Below are positions 24,196-37,816 of a stretch of 64,000 nt of DNA, in pieces. Position 1 is the first letter of the stretch, and each line of letters starts with the position of its first letter. The DNA comes from Gerris lacustris. Lineage: Eukaryota > Arthropoda > Insecta > Hemiptera > Gerridae. The notes beneath the pieces are model-generated. The model saw nothing but the letters and a program-made list of their open reading frames with translations, did no database searches and had not been told where the DNA came from. The position numbers were made by a program, and so were the translations under genes. The DNA lies in the NCBI GenBank assembly GCA_951217055.1, contig OX578285.1:53694024-53758023 (forward strand), in the 5' to 3' direction.

Positions 24196-25098
24196 CATGA
24201 CCGATTCGAAAATCCTTTCGAATAACAAGGTTCTAGTCTAATTGGTTGGCCTACATATAAGCAAGGTCATGTATAGGTCCTGGCACATTTTATTAGACGA
24301 TGTAATTTTATATTAGCTAGTAATCAAGCAAGATTTCCAAGTTGCACTTACAAGGTACGTGCTTACGTTTACTATTATCTGTTGCATATTATACATAATT
24401 AAATACAGTGATATTTATTATAAAAAAAAAAAAAAAAAAAAAGCGGCAAAATACTGTGTCAACATGATAATATTGATTGATTCCCGTTATTTGCTACAGT
24501 ATTTTTTGTTCATATATTTTTTATTTTATTTTATTGTTTTATGATGTTTTTTTTACTTTTCCCCGATTTCCCTCTTTAGGGATCAAATTAAAATGAAATA
24601 TTCTCGATAAATATCAGTATAATTTTAGATTATTATTATTAAATAAATTAATACAGTTATCCTAAAGTGATCGATCTTTCAGCACCCAGACGTTATATGG
24701 ATACATGCGTTAGTAGTAGGGTAATAGTGTATCTTCTAATTTCCAGTAAATTCAATCTTACATTAAACACTCTAATATGGCTGTCAAATCAACAAATTAT
24801 ATTGTTAGCTCAACAAACTAAGGCTTTGTTTGCAAAACATAAACATACAGTCGTCAAATTACTCCTTCGACTTTCTAGCGAACATTTCCCTACAATAAAT
24901 AGATTGTATCAAATACAACAAAACAAACAACACAGTAGTCTTATTTTAGGCTCTTAACAACAAAATCATCTAAATATATACAAATATATCTTTTTTTTTT
25001 TTTAATTCATTCATTTTTCATATAACTATCAACTATATATGAAAGCTTTTTTATAATCAAATAATAAAAATTGACAACAAATAATAAATACATGAATA
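24196..25098. other. No supported gene
   Basis: AT-rich. A 96-codon frame at 24667-24957 has no motif I recognise and no codon signal, so I leave it uncalled. Confidence 0.4.
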
Positions 25099-25132
25099 CA
25101 CACACACACACACATTCACACACACACACACG

Positions 25133-25230
<98 letters not shown>
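25099..25230. repeat. Compound (CA)n(TA)n microsatellite
   Basis: CA repeats run to about 25135 and TA repeats to about 25221, with a short TG tract at 25250-25262. Confidence 0.95.
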
Positions 25231-25551
25231 AAACAAAATACATACTTTTGTGTGTGTGTGTGTTACAAGCACAGAGTGGTTAGATTGTGTGCCAGAATCT
25301 GGCTTTGTTTTTTAGTATTATTATTTAGCACATTAGGTAATTCATGAGTGAATTAATTGATAATATCACTTTCCCCTTCATTTTCTTTGTCACTTTAAGA
25401 ATTTTGTTGATTTTGTTGAGCGATACTAAAAATATCAAAGTGATACTGTTGATTTTTTGTTTATATTATTATGGCTGAAATTAAGTAGAATCAAAACTTG
25501 TATGAGTAATAACTGTCAAGAAAAGATAAGGGGATAATTTATGCTATTTCA

Positions 25552-25555
<4 letters not shown>

Positions 25556-25627
<72 letters not shown>
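25556..25627. repeat. (TA)n microsatellite
   Basis: A dinucleotide run of about 70 bp. Confidence 0.95.
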
Positions 25628-25632
<5 letters not shown>

Positions 25633-26059
25633 TTATTTTAGTATGGATTTTATTAATGTGAATAATTAATTTGTTTAAGATTATAAATAAGCCATATACT
25701 TGTTAATGTAGAGTGTATAACTATTGAAGCATGTTGAATGTATTGTATATTAGTGACATTGGCTACATGCGAGTAAGTTTTTCCTCATCTTATTTTAGTA
25801 TCCAGTTAAATATAATCATAAACAACTAATTAGTTATAACACTATATTTTAGTATTATTATTATTTCTTGTTATAAAGTTAAATTGTCAATTTAAAATAT
25901 TAATCATTATTTATTTTCCACATAAAATACGAGGATAGTTGAAAATTTCAACATTTTGAAAATCTATTTAAAATAAAATTAAGTTTTATTTGCTGATTCA
26001 TAATACCTCTATAGAGAATTTACTACCTATTACAAACAAGCACTCACACACACACATGG

Positions 26060-26061
<2 letters not shown>

Positions 26062-26155
<94 letters not shown>

Positions 26156-26160
26156 TATAT
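26062..26160. repeat. (TA)n microsatellite left of the mariner-like element
   Basis: The TA run has one G interruption near 26120 and ends where the element begins at 26163. Confidence 0.95.
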
Positions 26161-26162
26161 TA

Positions 26163-26842
26163 CAGGGTGTCTTATGATGTTCTCCCGGCACTAATTGACC
26201 ATGTTCTTTAGTTTACTTGTAGTAAAAATACTTATGCGAACATTTGTCCGATTCCCTTTATTTATTAAGCTATACCAATTTGAAAATTTAAATTTAAATT
26301 ATTTAATTTTAATAAATATTTTTAGAACATCTGTAATAACAGTACATTAATTCAAAAGATCTTCGAAAATTCCACCACCTACTTTAATTCATTTATCCGC
26401 ACGCCTGTGAACTGCTTCGTACGGATGTATTATTATTATTTTTTTATTTTTTTTTGCGTTGCAGCGTTAATAGAAAATTGTAAATACATTTGTCCGTTAA
26501 GATAACCTTCAAAAATAAATGGCCCCATAAGTTGATCGTATAACATTCCGCTAAATCACATTAACGCTGAATCTACGGTAAAAATCACTTTCTATGGTAG
26601 CATGAGGGTCGATGTCCGACCACTGATGCATGTTATGTTTGTTGTTGATGCCGCGAGTAAATTGTGACTCATCCGTAAATAATACGCTTGCCACTGCACA
26701 CTTTATAAAATTTTATTGAAAATTGGTATAGCTCAATAAATAAAATAAACTCAAGTTTACATAAACTTTTTTACTAGAAACAGCCTACAGTGGAGCATGT
26801 ACTTAGAATGTTAGTGTCAGGAGAACTTCATGAAACACGCTG
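26163..26842 (-). mobile_element. Tc1/mariner-like element, internally deleted
   Basis: The inverted ends read CAGGGTGTCTTATGATGTTC on the left and, inward from the right, CAGCGTGTTTCATGAAGTTC, each continuing with TCC and CACTAA. Both edges touch TTA/TA sequence and (TA)n arrays. On the minus strand 26700-26480 encodes VLFTDESQFTRGINNKHNM, then HQWSDIDPHATIESDF and, after a frameshift, MGPFIFEGYLNGQMYLQF. This is the middle of an IS630/Tc1-type DDE transposase around the second catalytic Asp (F-T-D-E). The first Asp region and the C-terminal Asp are missing, so the copy cannot move by itself. Confidence 0.82.

Positions 26843-26843
<1 letters not shown>

Positions 26844-26921
<78 letters not shown>
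26844..26921. repeat. (TA)n microsatellite right of the mariner-like element
   Basis: It starts directly at the right end of the element. Together with 26062-26160 it suggests insertion into one original TA array. Confidence 0.95.
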
Positions 26922-26924
<3 letters not shown>

Positions 26925-28057
26925 AACAGTCACATAATATTTAAAAGTTTTAGGAATGGGCCTTATGCTACTTATATACAGTACCAAAATAATCTTTAAG
27001 GCATTTTAATTCTTCATTATACATAAATATGTATGTATATAATCTATATTTATTCATTTTATGTATTTTAAAATTCATATTTTTTATTTTACTTTGGTAA
27101 ATTAACCTTTTTTTTGGTTATAGAATTAAAAAAGAAATGAATATGAAATAAATATGATTGTCGGACCAATAATAATTTAATTTAAATAACAACATCGGTT
27201 AAGTTTTTTTATACTTGTGCAACAATAAATAATATATAAGAAAATGTCGCCTGATTATGTTAGTGGCAATGATTATTCTGTCTGTAGGTATGGAATCGTT
27301 TCGCAGGAATACAATAGTTCCTGTAGCAAGCAGCACTGATCAAGTACTATACAATTCCTTCAGTTTTCCGCTGTACTTCCGTGAGGAAAAGCAAGCGACG
27401 TCATTTGATTATTATTGGCGTACCTAAAGTCTTAAACTCAATAGTGCTCAACACTAATTTAACGGTTTAGAAATATTTATCGAGTGACTAACTATAGTAC
27501 CACACTATATAGTGCAGCACATACAGCGTTTATGGTTCCTGTGATCTAAGGATTTAATCGGTGCTAAAAGAGTGTAGTAATTACAGTTTTCACGGTTCCG
27601 CCGATCTAAGGGCATTTCACCCTGACCTGGTGCCAAGGGCAGGTTAAAACCCTATTGCTTGCATTGTATTGGCATTACTTTGTTACGCTTCTTGCATAGG
27701 AACGAGGTGGACAAGGCGATTTATAGTGATTTTCTTAGTCGCTTACCTCAAGTTCTTGCGGTGAAACATTTAGATAGCCGATTGACGGCTTTGTTCTAAT
27801 TAAAGAATTTTACCACGTCACTAAGAAAACTTAAAAACACGACCGCTATCTATATGGCCACCTAAATATATCCGTTATCAAAAAATTATATGATATCCTT
27901 TTTTTTCCGATGGAACGCTTTAATCTGGCTCAAATATTTCTTTCGTAATTTACTTAATATAAGTAGACTATAATTAAAACAAATAAATTAATTTAAAAAA
28001 AAACACAAGTCTAAAATGAGTACTCGACTACAGTAGTAACATGTAAATAAATATAAT
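26922..28057. other. No supported gene
   Basis: AT-rich to 27250, with a somewhat GC-richer and non-repetitive stretch at 27260-27830 that contains no frame of note. Confidence 0.4.
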
Positions 28058-28065
28058 GAGATACA

Positions 28066-28229
28066 CAGGGGTGCCCACGGGGGGGATTGATGGCGCAAGC
28101 TGCGCCATCAGAATTTGTATGGGGAATCCAATTTTTTTTGGGGGGGGGGGATTTTTTTAAATATTCCAAGGGATTCAGGCAGTTTATGGGGGTTTGCGCC
28201 ATGAGCCTTGGGGGGGATGGGCATCCCTG
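28066..28229. mobile_element. Short hAT-type MITE (164 bp)
   Basis: The ends CAGGGGTGCCCACG and GATGGGCATCCCTG are inverted. The flanks GAGATACA (28058-28065) and GAGATAAA (28230-28237) form an 8-base duplication with one change. Subterminal GATGGCGC / GCGCCAT strings pair inside. The G-rich run at 28139-28150 is internal. Confidence 0.85.
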
Positions 28230-28237
28230 GAGATAAA

Positions 28238-28755
28238 GAAGTTATGTATGCAATAGTTGAAGAGCCGATGGAACAAAATTGGATGACAGCGTGTCATTGA
28301 CAACATTTGGTCAAAGTGACAGACATAACCAAGACGAATCATTACAAAATATATTACTTTACATGATTTAATTTTCCGTTTTGCCTTTGACGTATTATAG
28401 CTTCCGGTGTGTTGTGTGATGCAGTCAAGGCAAATGGGTAGTTGAGGATAATTTTTGTCGGATTATTAATGACGGCCCATCCCTTGATAGCGCTTTTTAT
28501 TGTTTTACTATTAATTCCTATTCCATTAATTGTCAATTAAAAAACTAACTTTCGATGTTAATTTTTTTTTTTTTAAAAATACATAGGCACATTTCTACGG
28601 CACCATTCTACAATTAACGACAGTACCGAATAATAAAATATAATAAAGCATAATACAGCTTAACAATTGAAAGAAATATCGCAAGTGAAGAAATATTTAA
28701 ACAAAAAAATAAAAACTTAATATCAGATCGGAAAGAAAGATTAAACATCGAGATG

Positions 28756-28786
<31 letters not shown>

Positions 28787-30437
28787 AATAACAATAACAA
28801 TAATAATAAACCGAGGAAGAAAGGAGACATTTTACAAGAAAAGCAAGTTTGAACTGGCATTGACGAATATATCTGATATAGTACAGGAGAATCAGATCGC
28901 CTTAAACAAGTTAGAATTTCAAATATCACGTATAACTCCGTCAATTCTTTCGTCTGATTCACGCTTTTATATTTAATACATCTTTGACATTTTTAAATAT
29001 AACTGTTAAAACCATTAAGATTTCAACGTTCTATTTGAATCAATCGACATTTATGCAAACAGTTTTAAAGTTTTACTGTTAGGTTTTTATTAGATTACCC
29101 GTCCGAGTTAACACCTAGCCTGTAAGATCAAACCTCATTACGTTGACCATTATTCTCAATGTGCAACCTTTAATTCTAAGCTTTAAGCTTCAAGCTGGTG
29201 CGTTGCAAGTTGGTGCGTACCGATTTTTCGATTAGTCGTTAAATTAAACTGAAAAAACAAGCCCATTAGAATTTAAAATAATATGTTGAGATCGTCTTAA
29301 TCCGTTAAATTTCTAAATTTAACGTAGTAAGTATGTACTCCTAATACTGGAGTTCCCGGCACTCGGAATAAATTCAAAATAAAGAAACGGGCCAAGTCTA
29401 GTTAGATATCCAGAGAGGTTAAGTTAAAAATGTTTCAAATTTAAGATGACGTTAAGAATGTGTGTGAACTGGTGGCGCGTTTGCCAAAACGAATAGCAGT
29501 CTGTTCTAGAATTCTAGAAATGTACTCGTACATAGTCATAACCTCAATCGATAAATAATTGCATGCTTTGCCAGTATTAAACTTCTATTTAAGCCTTATA
29601 AACTAAAATTTAAGTAAATTAATGAAATTAAAATAAGCATGTTAGACCGACTATGTGTAATTTGAAATTACAATTATTTCTTTAAAAACCTTATTAATTA
29701 AGAACCCGGATGCAATATTTTATATATTAAAGGACAAATCTCTGTACAAAGGATCTCGCCAAAATCGAATCTAAACCGTGCCATCGATATGCCCCCGTTT
29801 AGGGGTCGGTGAGAGAAGAAAAATCCCAATATCGAAAGGGGTTGTTAAGGTCTTTCCTTTTCCTTTCGAAGGCCATGGACGCTCGGTCCCCGGTTCTCAA
29901 GTTAAATTTTAATAATATACCTACGTGTAATTTAATAGTGGGGGGAACTATACGTGCAACAAGGCCTCGAGTCTAGAACATCGGTTATTATTAGCAAAGG
30001 AAGCCAGCAAAAGCGTTCATTTTGCAAACCGATTGTGATATAATAGTAAAATTACGTATAAATACAAATGTGCGTAAAAATAACATAGTTCCAATTTTCC
30101 TGTACTATTCACTCATTCTAATAAATAAAAATACATAAAGAATGTCTACCTTTTTATTATTACATTATCGGCAACCAAAATAAGTGTTAATAGCTTTCGT
30201 TACCATATTATTTTTTACATAAAAAAATTTCTTTCTAGAAGTACAGCTTACACAATTAAAAAATCCTATTCTAAAATTTAACGAGTTAGTGATAAGAATA
30301 CAAATATTTATACTATTTCTCCAAGTCTAGTATGGACAAATTTGTATAGAGAGGAACTCAAACTCTAATAAAATACGCTTGCAGGCAGCGTCGAACCAAC
30401 ATTTTTTTTAGCCTGTAATGATAATAATAATAAAAAT

Positions 30438-30470
<33 letters not shown>

Positions 30471-31435
30471 TTAAAAGTTCGTTGGAAAAAGGGTTATATA
30501 GGGTGAATTGACTGTTTAGTCTATGATCAATGGGCGGTAAAAGAAACAAATATTATCAACATGCGTCAGAAAAATCAAGCATTATTTAACTGATTTCGGG
30601 CACGGAAATGTAATTTTACTGCCAATGCAGTAAAACGAGATAAAAATTTACTGCCTGGGCAGCAAACTTTTTATTGTTATAATGTTGGCAATAACAGTTT
30701 ATACATTATCTTTATCTAATAACATAATATATATTTAAGTTTAATAAGTAATCTTAAGTTTAAAGTTCTTACGTCAAGCTTAATAAGTAATAAATAAACT
30801 TTTTATTTATAAAATAATTTGTTAATAATTGTAAAAATATTAATTTGTTAATTTTTAATTAAAAATAAAAAAAATTAGCTATCAACAAGCATATTATTAA
30901 TGAAGTCATTCTAGATTAGACCAGCTAATTTTCTTGATCTATCCTAATTACTTCTTTCTTAATTTATTAAAATATTTCCAATAGACTTTTAATATGCTAG
31001 TACAAATAAAAATTAGTCTATATTGTTTTATGCATTAAAGATTCAGATGATTTGTTTGTTGTGAACACGTATTTTGTATTTTTTTTTTGTTGATTCAATG
31101 TTGTTATAGATTCAGTTTGCTTCACTTATTGTTATTATTCCAAAGCTTCTTATTCGATTTCATTTAATAAACAATTAAGTTTAGTTAATATGTTATTATC
31201 CTATTAATATCACATAGTAAGGAATATTAGCAGTTTGTGCATTTTTCTGCCGCCCGTAGATAGAATATTGTATGCAACAAGGCAGCAAAGGAAACATTTC
31301 TGCCTAGTGTATTCGTTGCCTGCCGAGGCAGATAATTTTCATCGCCTGTCCTCGCCTCCGGCTCCGAGGCTAATCTAATCACTCGTCAGTAAAATTCTAT
31401 TTTGCTGCCTAGTTATATAAATATATATGTGTCAC
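28238..31435. other. AT-rich intergenic sequence, no supported gene
   Basis: A- and T-runs lie at 28755-28785 and 30445-30470. Region 30590-30690 and 31240-31420 share GCAG/CTGCC-type strings (CTGCCTGGGCAG, CTGCCGAGGCAG), perhaps the ends of an old element. A GC-richer stretch at 29750-29900 has no recognisable product. Confidence 0.4.
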
Positions 31436-31436
31436 C

Positions 31437-31605
31437 TTACCATTAATACCGATAAGGGTCGGATAAATATTTTTTTCTCTCAATTGCTCCTTTTAAAATA
31501 ACCGTAACATGCTATGTCTAAATCAGCATGTTACAGTTATTTTAAAAAGAGTAATTTAGATAAAAAAATATTTATATCTCGGAGTAGTGATAATGTGGAA
31601 TTCGA
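31437..31605. repeat. Palindromic repeat of about 150 bp
   Basis: CTTTTAAAATAACCGTAACATGCT (about 31491) is complementary to AGCATGTTACAGTTATTTTAAAAAG (about 31524), with flanks AAATATTTTTTTCTC / GATAAAAAAATATTT continuing outward. A foldback MITE is likely. Confidence 0.7.
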
Positions 31606-32425
31606 GACAAATATATTGTTAAAGGAAGACAATACTTTCGTATTATTGCATTCTTAAGTTTAATGACTATTTTTTAACGTAATATAAAAATTATAATATG
31701 ACATGGTATTATTAAGTTGCCTATATAGTTTTGATTATTTTAAGTATGTGACCCGAATTTTAGGTTAAATGAAAAAAAAATTGGTAAAAGCTGCTTTGGA
31801 GAAGTGGACTGACATATCAACGGAGCACGGTGCAAAAAAAAAACGTCGAAAAGTATAACCTTTTAGCTTGTATTTCATCAAATGGACATTTTCTAGTAAT
31901 GAATGTGTTGGTTAGGTTCGACGGATGAAAGTATGCACATCTACAACTGTACATCGTACATTTGACGATAAATTATGAGCATTAGTAAATTAAATCTCTT
32001 GAGCTCCTCTCTGGTTGCAATTTTGTCGCATCTGACTTAAATCATTATTGTACATAACTATTTCTATTAATTATTATTAACCAAGCCTAAAATTAAATAT
32101 AAAGTTCATAAGTACTACGTTTTTAATATTTTTTTTAAATTATTATATTTTCTTTGCTTATATATTCTATAAGTTATTAAATGAAAGATCATGGTGGTTT
32201 TCAATTTATCATTATTATTATTAATTTAATTTAATTAATTTTTTTTGTTGAAGGCTGAACATTTTTTTTGGAAGGGGTGTAAAAGTACTACGATTGCAAA
32301 TTGAGCATCCTAATAGTTTTTAGAGCTATATATTAAAATAGAATTCTACAAAGGTATTGCAAGTTCCCTAACCATCTTATAATTTTATAGTACATTGGAG
32401 CTTATACAATACTGTTCTTCTATTA

Positions 32426-32430
<5 letters not shown>
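31606..32430. other. No supported gene
   Basis: AT-rich sequence. Confidence 0.4.
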
Positions 32431-32480
<50 letters not shown>

Positions 32481-32540
32481 AATATATTTTATATATATTA
32501 TATATAATTATATATATACATATATATATATATATGTATA

Positions 32541-32604
<64 letters not shown>
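32431..32604. repeat. (TA)n microsatellite, two blocks
   Basis: TA runs at 32431-32475 and about 32518-32604 are separated by imperfect TATA-rich sequence. Confidence 0.93.
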
Positions 32605-32606
<2 letters not shown>

Positions 32607-35554
32607 CATTATTACAAAATTATATTAATTAATAGTCTTCCGCTTTTGTAAAAAAATAAATGTTACAATAATATTATTACAATAATACTAAGAAAATAAT
32701 AACAAGAGGCTGAAAACTAAGCATTCGTTGTTAAAGTCTAAAGTCTAAATTATTAGTTTAATTATATAAAGCGTAAGAGGCTCCAGCTCAACCATATGTA
32801 GTCACATATCTATGTTTAATGGTCGTGAGCATTCTTTAAAATTAATGAATTAATTACTTAATGACAAATGCGGATAATAATAGTATAAGATGGATTGAAA
32901 TGATTAGAAGAAAGAAAGAGACGTTGGAGCAAGGGGAGAATGTATTACATGCTCCTAATTATAAAAACTTGTGCAGTTAATTAGACAGTCGAGGCAAATT
33001 TTGTCATCTGGTATTAAATAACGATTAATTTTAAAGTTATGGAGTTACAAAACACGTTTATACTGCCTTAAATAATTTGGAGGGAAAGTGTGGATCCCTT
33101 CCATGGATTGTCTGTTGTGTCGAGTTTTATAATTTATATGTTTAAAAACGCATCTATTTTATTTTATAAATCATGAACTTAAAGTTAATAATTTTTTCAC
33201 TGATAACACGCAGTGAAAGAAACAAATAATATCATTGGACTCGATAGGAGAAGGATTCTACAATTACAGTTTGTAGATTGTGGGAAACATTGTATGTCGA
33301 TCACACGAATTGAACCGACTGGAGCACTTCGGTCGTACGAATCCTGAAACAAAAATTCTACATTCTACCTTGTTCGTGTCGTTAACAAATGGTCAGTTTT
33401 AGGCCTCAAAATATACAGCTTCTAAACATCGCAAAACATCACTTTTATGTACAAGATAATAAATAAAAAAATATAAATAAAAGTAAAAATACACAGCTGT
33501 TGTTAATCTATTTATAAAACCGTTTTCTTCAATAATATCCGTTGTCGACCGACAAGAATTGTATTTTTTTTTTACGCAGATCAATCGATCTATCGGTAAT
33601 TATTATAGGCTTTTGTACTATAAATAAAATTATTACAAATAGCCATAACGTCGACGGATACGTTGCTCGCCTCACTAAGAAAATTGGGTTAGAAATATAA
33701 AATCGGCTAGTGTCACAAGACCGTTGTGGATAGGGTACCGTATTCAAAGGATCTATGTGGTTCACGTCAAGGGCTTGTATTTGACGGTGTACGGTAACAG
33801 TGTTCTGGCCGTGTTTTGTTACTGGCCACATGTTATTGCTTTAATATCTTACAGATGATTATGTTTCACGTAACATCCAGTTGTAATACATTCAGTGGTA
33901 CTAATAGCTACAAAAGCAAATGTAATGGCATAAGCCTCTAGTTTTTAGCTCTGTGCGTATTCCGGCGACAGCTTTTAATTACCGTTTTTCTCTTTATCTA
34001 ATTATTTATCAGATTTGTAGCAAGACAGGGTTAGTTGAGAAGGATTTTTCCAAAAGGTACTTTGTCCTATACCAAAAACAAAGGTACACGGCACCTTAAG
34101 GGAAACAACTTCTCCTTTGTGGAAGAGCAGTTAAAGAGTCGACATTTTATTTACTCAGGGGACGGAGCAAATAGCATTTAATATAAAAAAAAACTCTGTA
34201 TAGTCGCCGATTAACTCGATAAACCTTCCCTCTAAAAAAGCCAAAACACAGCTTAACTGGGGCCTAAGCGCGGTCAGGTTAACAGCAGTCAGTCTGCACT
34301 CTCTGTGCCAAGTCTCCCGTCGGAGGCGCAAACCGTAGTCAATATACCCTTGCTAAAGAATCGAATGCGATATGATCGATGTCAACTCCCTTTTTCACGA
34401 TCAGCCCATAAACGGTTACCTCTAGTGCGCTTCCTCATAACTCCAAGAATCCTGGTGTTCGAGAATCTCTTGGAATCTTACAATATCTCATGACTATTTT
34501 AAACCGACTGTAAATAAAATATTAACCCCTTATTAACTCGTTGACAAATGCTTGCATCGCTGATCTCTGGCGATATCACCTACAAGTTTACAAGCACCAC
34601 TCAGTCGTCACAGAGTACTTGTGAAAATCGTCTTACTAAGTCTTAATAATACATTAATTTAAAATATAATTTCCTTTAACTAATAAATTAAGTAATAAAT
34701 TATTTAATAAATTATAAAATATACGATTTTCAAATGATTTATTATTGCATTTGTTACTATGCGTCCTGTATATTCAGCACCTACTCGGTCGACTATAAAC
34801 TACGGACTATTTTATTATATAGGATGAGACAACTGGTGGTCGGTTTGGAAAAAGCTACCACTCAGAGTTAAGAAGCAATTAATTAATGTTGTTATTACGA
34901 TTATTATATTTACATGTCAGTTGAGGAAAGAGAGGACAATAGACGAGACAGGTGAGAATGCAGCATTGTAGTATGTTGCTGTTAGTTAAGCATGACATGA
35001 TCTATCTATGCTAATGCATTCCTGCTATTCTTCTTTATTATACTCTCACTTGCTAACCTATAATTATTTCTTCCCACAGTTAGAAAAATAAATAATATAC
35101 AAATAACATAGCAATTTTAATATTTCTCCTTTTTAGTCGGAGGCTTAGGCAAAATTATAATTCTGGATGCTTCTATTTTGCACCAAATGCGTATATTAAT
35201 GCTATTTAAGAATGACCAATATCAAAATATCGGCACTAACCATTTTATATAAATAAATAGTAGTTAACCAATAACCATCCAACCATCTAACAACAATTAT
35301 TATTATCACTATACCTAGAATCATGTCCAGAACACATAACCTTTCCCAAATTTTATATATAGATATATATATATATATGTCAATAAATATAAATGTGTGT
35401 TATGTATATTTATATATACAGGTTTCATATATTAATACAACATTGTTTTGGTGTCTAATAATATAGTTTACTCTGCCGTTACCATAATTAGTGAAATATA
35501 AATATATGTATTATATTATTAGGTAATGCAATGGCTCAGCGTTTCTTTCAATAG

Positions 35555-35568
<14 letters not shown>
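32605..35568. other. No supported gene
   Basis: Mostly AT-rich. A 62-codon plus-strand frame at 34305-34493 vaguely resembles the C-terminal tail of LINE polymerases, but the match is too weak to call. Confidence 0.35.
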
Positions 35569-35640
<72 letters not shown>

Positions 35641-35645
35641 GTATA
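35569..35645. repeat. (CA)n/(TA)n/(GTAT)n microsatellite
   Basis: CA units lie from 35556, a TA run to 35628, then GTAT units to 35642. Confidence 0.93.
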
Positions 35646-36297
35646 CGGTAATTAAATATTAAAACATAATTAATACAATTGACATCCATTTATTTATTTT
35701 TTTCGCTTTGAAAAATGCTTTCAAATCATTAAGTAATTTTGTACTTCATGACTACATCGACCTCATTTAAAAACAATATTTTTGTTGATAGGAAGAAAAT
35801 GTATTATGTTAAAATAACGGTTACGTTAACTAGTATTATTTTTATTATTTTTTGTTACTAAAAGTATTGATTAGTTGATAGGAACTGATATTATTTCTAA
35901 TTTACTCGGCTTTGTAATAAGTAAAACTTACAGTAATCATTATTTGCTACACGTATAAGTAATAACCGGCGTGAATAAAATGCAGTCGAACTTAAGCGGG
36001 CTATTGTCTATTGGTTTATTACACCTTTTTTTATAGAGAGACCTTACATCATGTTAGGGTTAAACTAATGTCTAAATCAAAATCTACTAATTATAAGTGA
36101 CTCTCTACTTAGCCTGTTCAAATTGGACTTCGTGCCCAACAAATAGTATGAAGTTAGAGCAGCGAACACTATGCTGATCGACTTTGCAGAATTCGATCAG
36201 CGTCACTATATTTATAATGTGTATGGTATTATTGCATTATTTTATTGAGAAGTATGATGAGGAAGCAAGTTACCGATTACAAGTGATCTTCTGTTTG
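35646..36297. other. No supported gene
   Basis: AT-rich sequence without frames of note. Confidence 0.4.
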
Positions 36298-36344
36298 ATG
36301 ATTCAAGAGAAATGGCTTTTTACAAGCCATTTCTCTTGAATCAT
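36298..36344. repeat. Perfect 21-bp hairpin with 5-nt loop
   Basis: ATGATTCAAGAGAAATGGCTT (36298-36318) is followed by TTTAC and then by its exact complement at 36324-36344. Such perfection in decayed surroundings suggests a recent event or a selected hairpin. Confidence 0.9.
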
Positions 36345-36408
36345 TCTTCGACTCAATACCTGTGTTAATATTTTTTAACTACAAGGTCTAACCGTGCCTA
36401 TAAAAACC

Positions 36409-36464
<56 letters not shown>

Positions 36465-37462
36465 TTTTTTATAAAAATGTGAACAGTAAAAAATTATGTT
36501 TAATCTTGTATATACAGAAATAATAAGTTGAAGATAGAATAATCGAATAAAAATAAGTGTTTTTTTCGGATGAGACTGAAAAGTTTAGGAGGCTTGTTCT
36601 ACTTGCACATACAAGTGATTACATACACATTGCACATGCAATGCATGAGCAGCTCTCTCATAAAACCAATCTTGTACTTTAATTGCATAAATATACATAA
36701 GAATTAATCTGTTTCATGTTGATTTGCTTTAAAGAAACAAAGATGTGATATGTTGTCAAGGAAATGAGGCCGAGTAAGTTGGATAAAGTACTGTTTTCTT
36801 AAATGACTCTTCCCGATTTAAAATTTTTAATTCTTATTTATTACCCATTAAAAAAACAAAAATATAAAAAGATAAATATCATACAAAATTATAGGATTAC
36901 TTTAACTCTGCAAAACACGTCCCTTAGTAAACAAATTTTTTTTTTTTTTTTTTTTATCATCGATATTCCCCCTTTTTCGATCTATTAATCTTCTATTGTC
37001 AGATAATTAGAAAAATTGTTCTAAAGAACAGTAATTGTAATTGGTCCTGAGATTGTATATACAATGTAATTTACACGTTTTATTTATCGCGTTTTATGCT
37101 CGAAAATAGTTAAGCACAATGAAAAAACTAATAAAAAATTAAATTTAAAAAAACCTTTCAAAATAGTTTTTTTTTTTAGATATCTCTTGCGTGAGAAAAT
37201 AAGTTCTAAAACCAATTTTGGCTACTCTTTAGTGACGCCTACACACTATTTACACCTAAAACTTATTTTACGTGGGTCCTTTACATCTACTTTTTGTTGT
37301 ATTATTTCTTTATTTAATTTGATATTATCATTTTCCTTTTGTCTCGAATAAATAACATCTCTATGCCTATTTATAATTTCTAAATATATAAGTATAAATA
37401 TCCCTTTTTTCTTAACTCAATCTATTCTGTAAAACAGCTAAGAAAAAAGTCGGTACTTAAAG

Positions 37463-37466
<4 letters not shown>
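36345..37466. other. T-run and AT-rich sequence, no gene
   Basis: A T-run at 36411-36440 is followed by ATT trinucleotide repeats to about 36470, and another T-run lies at 36940-36955. A minus-strand AATAAA (37309-37314) lies about 500 nt downstream of the Ih stop codon and could serve as its poly(A) signal. Confidence 0.4.

Positions 37467-37546
<80 letters not shown>
37466..37546. repeat. (TA)n microsatellite
   Basis: An 80-bp TA run located about 270 nt downstream of the Ih stop codon. Confidence 0.95.
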
Positions 37547-37551
<5 letters not shown>

Positions 37552-37816
37552 TAAAAAACAAAAGAAAGGAAATACAAGAATAATACATAAGGCCTGCATA
37601 GATATTGTAAACCAAGATAGAAAAGAACCCTAGAAGGCGATTTTTTTAACATTATTAGAAATTAATTTCACTAAAACAGAGTTTCTTTTTTAATCTATTA
37701 GTTTCCTGACAATTGTTTACTAATTAACATTCGCATACATTTTGCTTTTCTTTTTTGTAAATGTTTTCAAGTGCTTAGTAATAACTTTACAGTGCGTTGT
37801 AAAAATCGCCAAAATA

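Noticed and set aside
24667..24957. 96-codon frame as a gene
   Set aside because: No family resemblance and an amino-acid composition expected from random AT-rich DNA.
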